From NCBI GenBank assembly GCA_032164245.1, contig JAVMKO010000003.1, positions 34,099,390 to 34,163,389 on the forward strand: a stretch of 64,000 nucleotides of DNA, written 5' to 3'. Position 1 is the stretch's first letter, and the number at the start of each line of letters is the position of its first letter. The translations under genes and the position numbers were made by a program. Below are positions 10,418 to 19,699 of this stretch, piece after piece. The stretch is from Sternotherus odoratus. Its lineage: Eukaryota > Chordata > Testudines > Kinosternidae. The notes beneath the pieces are model-generated. The model ran no database searches. It saw only the letters and a program-made list of their open reading frames with translations, and was not told the origin of the DNA.

Positions 10418-11139
10418 TTCATCATATATATATAAATTCATTAATAGCTGTGTTTATACATACATATGTATGTGTACATATACACACACCTAGAGTTATA
10501 AATTGTAATTCCCCAGAAATATCTGATTCTAATTCATGATCATATGTTAATGACAATATACTATAATATGTCAAATAGGCAAAAAGCCATGTCCTACTTT
10601 GGACTTAAATGGAAGCAAGATTGGAATTATATTGTAGAAAGTGACCATACCATCTCTGAAGTGGGGGTGAGGGACTTGTCTGGGTTTGCTGGAGGAAGGT
10701 AGCATGGATGGTGAATTGTTCATTCCCCAGCAAGGTTGGGAGGGGCCTGAGGTGCATAATGATATTTGCTGGGCATTTAATGCCAGTGGATGTTTTCATA
10801 GCACCCATAATTTCAGGCATGTTTGCGAGATGTGCTGTTGGACCCACTAAGCCCATTCTCACCAGAGAGGCAGGGGATAGTCACGGGGGGGGGGGGGGGG
10901 GGAGGGAGAGAGGAGAGGAGAGGAGAGGGAGGGTCAGGATTGGGAGTGGGTCAAGTGCCAACCATGGTTTGGTTGGAGCAGGTTTTGGGGTACAGAACAC
11001 GAGCAGCGGAGGGGGACAAAGCTGGAGGTGGTGCAGTGGACATGGTCACAGGCGCCATCACCAGTTAGGCAAGAGGTGTTAAGGGTTCTCCTATGGGATT
11101 ACCCTACAAACCAGATAGGGTGTATTTGTGGGAGGGGTT
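10418..11139. other. Region upstream of the DIRS RT, possibly its 5' part
   Basis: AT-rich sequence gives way at about 10600 to G-rich sequence. There is a G18 run at 10886-10903 followed by GAGAG repeats. Open frames of about 81-124 codons here are dominated by glycine and arginine from those runs. The 10690-10870 part may be ORF1 of the DIRS element that follows, but I cannot recognise it. Confidence 0.4.
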
Positions 11140-11820
11140 TACTATGGAATTTTGGATCCCTTTTTAGGGAGTAGAACCCATGTGATGTCAAATAATCTGA
11201 AGTCAGTAATTCGTAGGGGACACGTTCAAAAGGAGATTACACAGGAATTAAATAAGGGTAGCGTGGCTGGGCCATTTAATTGATTACCAATATAAAATGT
11301 ATGGGTTTCCTCCCTGGATTTGGTCCCCAAGAAGACTCCAGGGGAATACTGATTAATTCATCACCTTTCATACCCACAGGGTAGCTCCGTTAATGATGGA
11401 ATAGAGGCAGTGCTGTGTTCCATGTGCTATTCCTCCTTTCTAATGGTTGGTCTTGTGGCCCGGGGGCACTAATGGTTAAGTGTGATATCCAGTCTGCTTT
11501 TTGACTGCTATCAGTGTATCTGTTGAACTTCAACCTTTTGGGTTTCTCTTTTGAGGGACAATTTTCTTTTGATAAGGCTATGGCCAGGGCCTGTGTAGTA
11601 TCCTGTTTAGCATTTGAAAAAGTTAGTACAATGTTGCACTGGGCAGTAGTGCAAGCATCTGAACTATTCCAAGTAGTGCATTATTTAGATGATGTTTTCT
11701 TTTTGTGGGCTGAGCAGGGTCATAAGAGTGTGTTCACCCATTGGAGACATTTCAGGATCTGGCAAAACTGTTCAGGGTGCCCCTAGTGGAAAAGAAAACA
11801 GAGGGCTACATTGATCTACC
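11140..11820 (+). pseudogene. DIRS-type reverse transcriptase remnant
   Basis: In shifting frames one reads QKEITQELNKGSVAGPF, then LDLVPKKTPGEY, LIHHLSYPQGSSVNDGI, LLGFSFEGQFSFDKAM, CVVSCLAFEKVSTMLHW, then VVHYLDD with the catalytic YLDD at 11682-11693. The phrase LIHHLSYP..SSVND is characteristic of DIRS and related RTs. The box expected to read PMGC upstream of SC is changed (ARACVVSC). At least four in-frame stops lie between 11260 and 11510. The reading ends in LVEKKTEG and is interrupted by the MITE from 11829. It is non-functional. Confidence 0.8.
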
Positions 11821-11828
11821 TGGGGACC

Positions 11829-12287
11829 CAGGGCCGGCGACAGGAATTTTGGGGCCCCGTACGCAGATCGTGCGGGCGCCCCCCCGGTCTCCCGCCGCCC
11901 GCGCCCCCCCCACCCCCCGGCCGGTCTCCCGCCGCCCGCCCCCCCCCCCCCCCGGCCGGTTTCCTGCCGCCCGCGCCCCCCCCCCGGCCATTCTCCCGCC
12001 GCCCGGGGGGCCCCCCGGTCTCCTGCCGCCCGCGGGCGCCAACCCCCGCATACTCTTTGGCCGCGTGGCCAGCCGGGAGAAGCAAAGGGAGGTGGGGGGA
12101 GGCTGCTGGGTGCCGGGGGAGGGGGGCTGGTGAGCGCTGCAGCGGCTGCCCGAGCCGCACCTTACTCACAGCCCCGGCGACAAGGGGGTACAGCTGTGTA
12201 CCAGGCCGCCCCGGACTTCAGGGGGCCCCCCTGAAGTCCGGGGCCCGGTACAGCTGTACCCGTTGTACCCCCTTGTCGCCGGCCCTG
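11829..12287. mobile_element. GC-rich hAT MITE inside the DIRS element, 459 bp
   Basis: The ends CAGGGCCGGCGACA and TGTCGCCGGCCCTG are inverted repeats, and the right end continues inward as GTACCCCC. An exact 8-bp target duplication TGGGGACC lies at 11821-11828 and 12288-12295. The interior carries poly-C segments with CCGCCCGC units and a second inner hairpin around CCCCGGACTTCAGGGG. The open frames of 81-185 codons over it on both strands are low-complexity proline, arginine and glycine runs, not genes. Confidence 0.93.
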
Positions 12288-12295
12288 TGGGGACC

Positions 12296-13010
12296 TAGCT
12301 GGACACAGTGGCAGGCACATCACAGCTCCCTCAGGATAAGATTTGGAAGCTTTGCGGATTGCTCATGAGAGTTGTAAGAGCCAAGAAACTCATACTTTGA
12401 GACCTGCACTACCTGAACTTTGCCTTCAAGATTGTTGCCTGAGGGCAGGCATTGTGTGCCCAGCTCCTGGTGGCAACAGCAGGCATAGCCAGGCCATATC
12501 ATTACATTTGAGTTACTAGAGTGATGAGGACTGGAAGGTGTGGGAATGGTTTTTGAGTCAATGCAATGAGGTGTGGTTATGAAGGGAGGAATGTTTATTA
12601 GAGGCAGGTTTGAAAATCCATTTTGATATTTCAGGGGGTACATGTTTTGGGGTGTTTTACCAATGCAGGTTGTGTGCCCAGTAGTTGTCCGCCATCTGGG
12701 CCCAAAACAGGGTAGTGTGTGACATGAATGTCTTTGAATTTTTTCCCATTTTAGTTGCAGTGATTATTTGGGGACAAGAGTTGGCTAATATAAGGGTGTG
12801 TTTCGGGTGCGACTACATGGCTGTGGTACATGTTCTCAGTCACCAAACTTCCAGATCACCCAGGGTAATTAAGTTAGTGAGGTTATTTGTGCTACAATTT
12901 TTAAGCTTTAACATCTCTATTTTTTTCCTTCCAAGCATGTGCCTGGTGTAGATAATAACATAGCAAATACCTTTGCTCATATTTAGTTCAACAGCTTTCA
13001 GGAGCTCGCA
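12296..13010 (+). pseudogene. DIRS-type RNase H region remnant
   Basis: After the MITE the reading resumes with material like KIWKLCGLL and LRDLHYLNF. It goes on to EDWKVWEWF and then to an 88-codon open stretch at 12685-12951. That stretch reads EFFPILVAVIIWG, VCFGCDYMAVVHVL, SHQTSRSPRVIKLVRLFVLQ and FNISIFF. The D-x-M-A-V-V core and the SRSP.V..LVR phrase match the RNase H to C-terminal part of DIRS-type pol. It ends near NNIANTFAHI and FQELAPGVNDKPEWM. Single-base shifts break the frame on both sides of the open stretch. Confidence 0.78.
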
Positions 13011-13249
13011 CCAGGAGTGAATGACAAACCAGAGTGGATGCTGCCGGAGCTATGGAGCCTTTGTGTTTGATGTTGGTAGCACAGAGAGCTTTGGCTCTGG
13101 GCACATGGCTAAGCTGTGAAGGAAGTTTTAATGAGTTCTTCCAATTTCAGGATTTGAAACGCTGGTCATCGATAAAGCCTATCACAGAAGGGTAGGTGCT
13201 GCAGTACAGGATCATTGGCAACCAAGCTGGTGGCGTCCTCGACAATGCT

Positions 13250-13400
13250 GGCATAGTGCAAGGGACAACTGAGTTCTTTTGGGAGGATGGGGGTTCATTT
13301 ACCAAACTTAGGGGATGACATGTTTTTGGCTGCTATATAAGAGGCCATTGGGAGATGCCTGGAAACCCAACTGGGTTTGGGGATGGGAGGCAGCCAAGCT
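13250..13400 (+). pseudogene. SGNH-hydrolase-like C-terminal remnant in DIRS
   Basis: A reading through 13270-13380 gives FGRMGVHLPNLGDDMFLAAI, which resembles the DGVHLS..G catalytic block (Asp-x-x-His) closing SGNH hydrolase domains in some DIRS and Ngaro elements. The Asp position is lost (GRMGVH in this frame). The upstream blocks (GDS, GxND) were not found. The assignment is by motif resemblance and position downstream of RNase H. Confidence 0.5.
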
Positions 13401-13794
13401 AATTGCTGGAACTTGGACATCCAATGCAGGTACTCCATAGGGAAGGCATCAAGTGACCAGATAACTGGCCTGGTAAAGGACTTAAAAAGAAGGTGCTGGT
13501 AAAAGGAATGGAATGGGGAGGGGTTCAGGTATCCTATGATTGTAAGCCAACCCCCTCCCTCTTTCTTATAGCCCACCTTAACCCTCCTACGAGCGGCTAT
13601 GGATGGTAAGGTCCCAGCCCTGGGTTGGATGGGGGGACCAGGATGGAAAAGGAAAGAGGGGCTGGTGGAAGCCTCAGGCAGTTATTTGAATGAGTTGCCT
13701 GTACTACACATTTAGCTACCTGATAGTCCCTGACATTTAATAATAAAATTTGGCTGATTAAATTAGTATCAAGTCTCTCCTCTTCTTTCGTTAT

Positions 13795-14600
13795 ATCTGC
13801 ATAATAATGATTTCAGTGGTTGGAAAAAGCACAGAGCACCAGAGTACTCAGGTATACTCTTATGGTAGTTCAGAAGTGGGAGAGACTCAGTTCAGTGGGA
13901 TCATAATGCACAGAAAAGTGACTACCAACTGCTGGACCTAGCCAGCTCTGTTGCTTATTTAATTTGAACTGAGAAGGAACAGTGTTTGTATAACAAGAAA
14001 TCACATTACTTCCCCACTGCTTCAGTCTCCTACATAGTGAAAACTGCAGGGAAAAAAATCACTTCTGATGCCTGAACCACTTGAAGAAGTCAACTAGTCC
14101 AACAATAACTACCCCATAAATCAGAAGCTAGGCCAGAGCACCACACCACAAACTCCTTGCAATTTGCAGATTGTTCATTTGCTAGCAGAACATATCCCTT
14201 TACCCAGGACACTGCCAGCTGAAAAATATGCATTATGTATTTTGGCAGCATTACTGCACAATACATATTGTACATAAGCTAACACCACAAATGGCATTCA
14301 TTTACATTACATTTACAATTCAAATGCATTACAGATATTCAAAGCATTACATGCGTCTGCAATAAGTGGAATTAAAAGAAAATGGCACTAGAAAGTAGAC
14401 AAATATAAAATACTAAAATAAAATGTCCTTGTCAAAGCAATAGAACCAGTGTTGTTCCATGATGGCTGTTTGATATTAGTTAGTCCTGAGCTCATGACCA
14501 TTTATACTTTAAAAAAAAAAACCCAAAGTAACTGATATTTTAACCAAATTCATTATCAACATTCTTGGTTAACAATTGTATGCTTCTTTAGTGCTTCCTA
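13795..14600. other. Intergenic DNA, no feature recognised
   Basis: Only short chance frames and an A10 run near 14511 are present. No repeat family was identified. Confidence 0.5.
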
Positions 14601-14621
14601 AGTGGCAACAAAAAAGCACTT

Positions 14622-14728
14622 TCATAGTAAAGTATATATGATGTAACAAAGAGTCCTGTGGCACGGCTACCTCTCTGATTTATATATGATGGTTTCACAA
14701 AACCATCATATATACTTTACTATGGGTA
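14622..14728. repeat. 25-bp-arm hairpin carrying a tiny PLE remnant
   Basis: CATAGTAAAGTATATATGATG on the left is the reverse complement of CATCATATATACTTTACTATG on the right. Inside lies a 36-bp insert, AACAAAGAGTCCTGTGGCA joined to CGGCTACCTCTCTGAT. These are two pieces of the PLE terminus seen at 49642, in opposite orientation. The insert is bracketed by direct TATATATGATG copies, a likely target duplication. Without the insert the flanks form an almost perfect palindrome with a CAC loop. Confidence 0.8.
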
Positions 14729-14729
14729 C

Positions 14730-15300
14730 AAGTATTTTCCATGTTTTATTTCTATGTCTCCTATTTGGTGACAAATCAGTAAGTGTGAGTTTATGCACCA
14801 GTACACGAAGTACCCGGGGCTAAATTCTGCTCTGTAATATTGGTATACATCCAGATTAGCTCCACAGAAGTCAAATTACATAAATGCAAATGAGAGCACA
14901 ATGTTGTTCACTGAGTCAACATCTATGAGCAAACTACACTCAGTTACTTGTAACCAATGTAAATTTACACAAAATATTAGCATTCTTTACAGTAGATGAC
15001 CAAGTCTCAACATGATAAGTAAGCGCTGGCACTGTTATTTGAAAGACTGATGCTTGCGATTTAGTCAACAAAACTCAAGATTCCACTGAGATTTTTTTTC
15101 CCAGCTTTTCTCCACTTCCTGCATTTTAGATGAGATGCTGGCAAATCTGGTTAGATAAATCTAGATGACTAACAGGGTATTATCTTAGTCACAAATAAAT
15201 ATAAAACAACAGGACTGATTTGACTTATCCAGACACCCAGAATTGAGGATGAAAACCTCACATACATTGCTCATTTGAAACATACTGTAGTATGGACTGG
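14730..15300. other. Intergenic DNA, no gene recognised
   Basis: Around 14818-14890 a phrase like TAAATTCTGCTCT with CCACAGAAGTCAA resembles an old dispersed amniote repeat. It is too eroded to name. Confidence 0.4.
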
Positions 15301-15314
15301 TATAATAGTTGACT

Positions 15315-15475
15315 AATGAGGGTGCTAGCAGGGGACTTAGGATACTTGGATTTAATTCCCGGCTATGCCACAAACTTCCTGTGTGACCTTGGGCAAATCA
15401 CTTAATCTCTGTGGCTTGTTTCCCATCTGTAAAATGGCAATAATATAACTACCTAATAGGACGTTGTAAGAATAA
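15315..15475 (+). mobile_element. MIR-like CORE-SINE
   Basis: Recognisable MIR order: GGATTTAATTCCCGGCTATG, CCACAAACTTCCTGTGTGAC, CTTGGGCAAATCACTTAATC, TCTGTGGCTTG and CCATCTGTAAAATGGCAATA. It ends in CTACCTAATAGGACGTTGTA. The tRNA-derived head is mostly lost. It is an old non-coding element. Confidence 0.88.
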
Positions 15476-15479
15476 CCAT

Positions 15480-17190
15480 ATTAAAACTGGGAAGCACCAC
15501 ATTAATGGGAATCATATAAGAACCTAAGATAGCAGTCAAAGTGACTTGTAAGCTCCAGGGTTTCATCTGGTTTAGAAGACAGCAACTTATTCTGGAATAC
15601 GAGACCCAGGAGATCTCCAGAGGGATTGGTTGAATTGAGTTGCTTGACAGAGCAGAGGAGAGAAAGCACCAAGTCCAAGAAACAACTTCCAATGTAGTAT
15701 TGCCAAATACAAGGGGCTTGGGAGAAATATAACAAAACCATTTTTTTAAAATTCATCACTACTTACATTTCTGTAACTGTGGAACTACATATGTCAAAAA
15801 TAAGATGCTGAGACTCTCCCCACTTGGTAATTTAATGTATCCGGTTTCCAGAATTGAGAAAAGAAGTTTCCTTCAATATGGCTTTCATTTTTTCCCTGAG
15901 TTAATTGTCCTGACAATTACATTGTGGGACTCAAATTTTGACAGTTTCAGAATAGCTGCACAAATCAAACTGTATTAACCATTTACTCATGTAAGTCTTT
16001 TCCCTCCTGAGAACTCTGACACTTTCTTTTCTATGTCATCTTTTGAAGCTCCTCTACTCTTACCCATCATGTTGGCAGTTTAGTAGAGTAGGTCTCTACT
16101 AAAGTAATTTACTTAATTTACTACTTGAATTCCACCAGTCAAAAATGCTGCCTTGCTACCTTAACCTCTTTAAAAGGAAATCCAGTGGGCATTTCAAGGG
16201 GGTCACATAAAGCTCATTTTATCTTAATATTTTTTTTCAAATAGATGATTTGTCTTTAAAAACATCTTTTACAGAACTCACATTCTCACAGCTCCCAATG
16301 ACAGAAGGGGAACATATACTATTCCCACAGTGCCTATACTAGAAATTTATATAGTGCAAATACTTGGGCAGTATCTGTTTGCTTTTTAAATCAACCCCTA
16401 TACTGTATTATCTCACACATATCTTTGTTCAATGTATCTTTATTGAACAAAAAGACAGTCCCTACCACAAAGACTTTCCACATACGTTATGTAACACTGA
16501 AAACCTCCCAGAAGAAAGTTTATTGGTTGTATATTTTAAGGCTTGAACCCTAACTGCTGTATCCTCATATTCTTCCCTGCTATGTTAACTTCTCATTTCT
16601 CTGATATAGCTCTAGATACTGTAGCTAATGAACTGCAGAATACATCTATTCTTACAACCAGTTTTAAGCCTTTTGGAGAGACTACGCACATGAGAGTGAG
16701 AGCTCTGAATGTTAGCATGAAACAGTACTCACATCTGTTATCACAGAATATGATTGCTAAACTACATCATATGTGGAAAGGAAAAAATGGAGGCAGGATC
16801 TGATGCAAATTGTTATTTTTAGTTACCTCAAATTGCAGTTGGGTATTAGATGCATACTTGGATGCTTAAATCCCATTTTGTATACAAAATGCTATGTTAT
16901 CAGCAGCCTGCTCTCTGATCAGTACATCTTCACCCTATTGAGAAGTAATGAACCAGGATGATCTCTTGCTGTATTTAATTTTGAACAATTTTTGGTAGCT
17001 TCAAACATTACATTCAAACAACACTATATTTTACAACATCCATTGAAAAAAAAAGCATGTTGTATTGAGAGTTCTTTCATCTCTTACTTTCTATGTGTTT
17101 TCTGTGCCTGTGTTTTATTTGAAGTCACCTCAGTGACGGTTTGTTCTGGGATGCATAATTTGATGCTTGCACTCTTTCTATCAGAAAATG
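15480..17190. other. Intergenic DNA, no gene recognised
   Basis: Several 60-89 codon frames occur here, and none has a domain or a neighbour that supports it. No repeat family was recognised. Confidence 0.45.
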
Positions 17191-17194
17191 CTAC

Positions 17195-17317
17195 CTTGTT
17201 CTCCTGCCCTCTAATTCTTACATATGCCATATATAATTTCAGGGTTTATGATCATCACTGAGATCTCCTATAGTAATATTTTTTTTCAGTTTGGAATAAA
17301 TTGTTTCTTATGGATGA
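17195..17317 (+). repeat. Local duplication, copy 1
   Basis: This 123-bp block recurs at 19309-19430 in the same orientation. By eye it differs only by one T in a T run. It starts CTTGTTCTCCTGCCCTCTAA and ends CTTATGGATGA. It has no inverted ends or tail. Confidence 0.93.
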
Positions 17318-18242
17318 TTTGTCCGAACAACTCAGTTTAGATGGCTCGTTTTGACAGTGTGAAATTTCCTCTTAAAAACTGCTTTCTCCAACAGGAGTGA
17401 CACTTTCCCTTATTCAATTTTCCCCCTGGAGTTTGATGTGACATTTGTGCCCTGAACAGGGGGGCATTGCAGAACTACATTGAACCAGGAGGAATACCAG
17501 GGAGATGGATCCCCAGGAAGGCATACCTATCAGAGCAGCTTCATCCCCCAGAGTTGTTGGTGTGCTCTCCATTAGCTATTACACTTGGTGCAGCTTGTTG
17601 TCATATTTTGCTTTACCAATCTACGGATCAGCGCAGAGAAGGGATGAGACCTGTCCATTCCCACCCCCATTTTTTTCCTCACATAAGTAAGCAAACAGTC
17701 CCTGCAGGAGTGCAGGAACCATTTTTGTGGAAGGCCCTTGTACAGCAACACAGGAACGAGAGTTATGCTCCCCACTGCTCATCGGCCACTCGTAATCTGG
17801 TCCTTAGTATGCAGCTGCTCCCATGAATCTGAGTTTCTAGGGAAGAAGAACCCCCCAAATTTGTATTTCTATATATTTGAATTTGTCTTTACCATTACAG
17901 ACATTTGTAGAGGATTTTCTCTGAGAACTTCAAAGGTCATAAATGGAGTGGAGCAAATAATTGTTTGGGTTTTTTGTGTGTTTGTTTGTTTTTTGGTGCT
18001 CTGGCAGTTCTGAAAATTGTTTTAAAAAATTTGGTTCAACCTGAACCAAATTAAAAACTGAACAAAATTTGATGAATTCAAAAAGCTTTGAAGAAATCAG
18101 CTCAAAACAGATTTTTTTCAGGCAGAGGCAGCAGCCTGACTTTGAAATGTCACAGTGAATGACAATGAATAGTCACTGGGCTGGGGAAAGAGAGTGACTG
18201 TGACACTGTAGCCTAGTAGTTAGGGCTTTCCCATAGAGTGGG
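17318..18242. other. Intergenic DNA, no gene recognised
   Basis: A 119-codon frame at 17467-17826 and a 91-codon frame at 17738-18013 lack motifs and overlap frames on the other strand. No repeat family is evident. Confidence 0.45.
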
Positions 18243-18372
18243 AGGGTATTTCTACACAGCAATTAAACACCTGTAGCTGGCCCATATCAGCTGACTCAGG
18301 CTTATAGGTCTCAGTTTAGACATTTTGGGATCAGGCTTGAATCCTGGGCTCTGGGACCCTCTCCGCTTGTAG
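18243..18372 (+). mobile_element. Half of a foldback MITE (GGGTATGTCTACAC type)
   Basis: GGGTATTTCTACACAGCAAT starts it, followed by GTAGCTGGCCC, CAGCTGACTCAGG, ATCAGGCTTGAATCCTGGGC and CTCTGGGACCCTCTCC. The same ordered words occur in the full palindromic copy at 57620-57902. Only the left half is present here. The superfamily is unresolved. Confidence 0.65.
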
Positions 18373-18485
18373 TGTGGAACAAAAAATTAAACAAGACAGA
18401 GAGGTAGAATTGAGGAGAAGGAAAAGATAAAATCTAGATCCATTCCATTTACCTCTTTATCTCACATCCTCCTCTTCTGTCTTCT

Positions 18486-18606
18486 ACCTTTTAAAGGTTT
18501 AAGATTAGTAGCCATGTTAGTCTGTATCCGTAAATAAGACGAGGAAGACTTTGTAGCACCCAAGGTGCTACAAAGTCTTCCTCGTCTTATATACCTTTTA
18601 AAAGTT
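18486..18606. mobile_element. Miniature palindromic PLE remnant with target duplication
   Basis: A PLE terminal sequence (TAGTAGCCATGTTAGTCTG, TATCCGTAAA) runs into GACGAGGAAGACTTTGTAGC. Its 27-bp end, 18534-18560, is followed after a CAA loop by its exact reverse complement at 18564-18590. The flanks ACCTTTTAAAGGTTT and ACCTTTTAAAAGTTT form a target duplication of about 15 bp with one mismatch. This is the inverted-end layout of the larger PLE at 49642-50607 with the interior deleted. Confidence 0.82.
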
Positions 18607-19308
18607 TCACTTCCTCCTGCAGTTTGTACTGTTTTTTTCAAAATGTCAAAAGCCCCGTTTCCCCTTTGACTTCTAGCCATTGTTTATCCCAACAATTTCA
18701 TATTTTTAACAATAGATTGCATTACCCTCATTCTCTCTTGTTGTTCCTTCTCTTGAATTAGCTGTAATTTTAAAGGTTGCAACATTTCTTCCATTGGTGG
18801 TCAGGCAGTCACCAACCCAGAGATCCATTCCCCTGTGTTCTGTACTTATACCCTATGGCAGCTGGCAAAGTACAGAACCTAAATTTCACTGAGCTGTGTT
18901 GTTCAGAATCTCTTATTAAGAGGTATTTCATCTTTTAATTTCCATACATTTTGTAGTTTAACCAGCTTTTATGTTAACCTCACCTTCCCTTCAACAGCAA
19001 TTTCATCTGATATGAATACATTGAGTCTAGTGCTCCACCTACCAAAATATCCTTCTTTTCCTTTCTTCACAGTATTTTTTTATTTATATGAAGAACCCTC
19101 CCCCCCCCCTAAAAAAAACCCACTACAAAATCAAGAGCAACTGTTGTGGACTGAAGAAAATTAATATTTTTCCTGGATCCTTTCTTCACTTCAATTAATA
19201 TATCCTAAACATGTGTTCATGGTCAAATTTTATTTTGGACTATTCCCTATTGCTTCTCTTCTCCTCTGGTATTATCTAACGGAGAGTTTCTTTTGTGGTA
19301 TGCTTACA

Positions 19309-19430
19309 CTTGTTCTCCTGCCCTCTAATTCTTACATATGCCATATATAATTTCAGGGTTTATGATCATCACTGAGATCTCCTATAGTAATATTTTTTTC
19401 AGTTTGGAATAAATTGTTTCTTATGGATGA
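19309..19430 (+). repeat. Local duplication, copy 2
   Basis: This is the second copy of 17195-17317, 2.1 kb downstream in direct orientation. The near identity implies a recent event. Confidence 0.93.
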
Positions 19431-19439
19431 AGAAACAGC

Positions 19440-19695
19440 AGCTGGGGGCGGGGGTAATTATCAAGATAAGTAGACATACACTGCTCTAGGTAGTGCCTAA
19501 AAATAGCGATGTGGCCTTAGCAGGAGTACATATCCAGGTGGTCAGGCAGATTGTAATCGAGTGGCTAGTCCAAGATGCTACCATGTTTTCAGGGACACAC
19601 GGCCATTTATAGTTCCTAGCTTCAGCAAAGCTAATGCATGTCTACCCATGCTGGGAATTTCACCTTCCAGTTGATGTATAGACATACCCTTGGCG
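19440..19695. mobile_element. Probable MITE with GTAGACATACCC-type ends
   Basis: GTAGACATACACTGCTC lies near the left and GATGTATAGACATACCCTT at the right, with GCATGTCTACCCATG and GGAATTTCACCTTCCAG in between. It resembles a turtle MITE family with GTAGACAT ends. The boundaries are approximate and no clear target duplication was found. Confidence 0.5.
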
Positions 19696-19699
19696 TATC

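Larger units (their letters stand above)
11140..13790 (+). mobile_element. Decayed DIRS-like (tyrosine-recombinase) retrotransposon
   Basis: Translations in shifting frames give RT, then RNase H, then a stretch like the end of an SGNH hydrolase, in the order seen in DIRS-type elements of vertebrates. Frameshifts and stops are frequent. A GC-rich hAT MITE at 11829-12287 splits the RT thumb from the RNase H. An AATAAAA-like sequence at about 13741 may mark the 3' end. I could not place the split direct or inverted ends or a tyrosine recombinase frame. Both outer limits are therefore approximate. Confidence 0.78.

Noticed and set aside
11741..12368. Proline/arginine-rich frames of 117-185 codons
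   Set aside because: They follow the GC-rich hAT MITE and its poly-C tracts and are open on both strands.
14818..14890. Possible ancient conserved repeat (also near 9390, 19850, 40860, 41980)
   Set aside because: Phrases like TCTGCTC and GAAGTCAATGG recur, but I cannot define ends or a family from the sequence alone.
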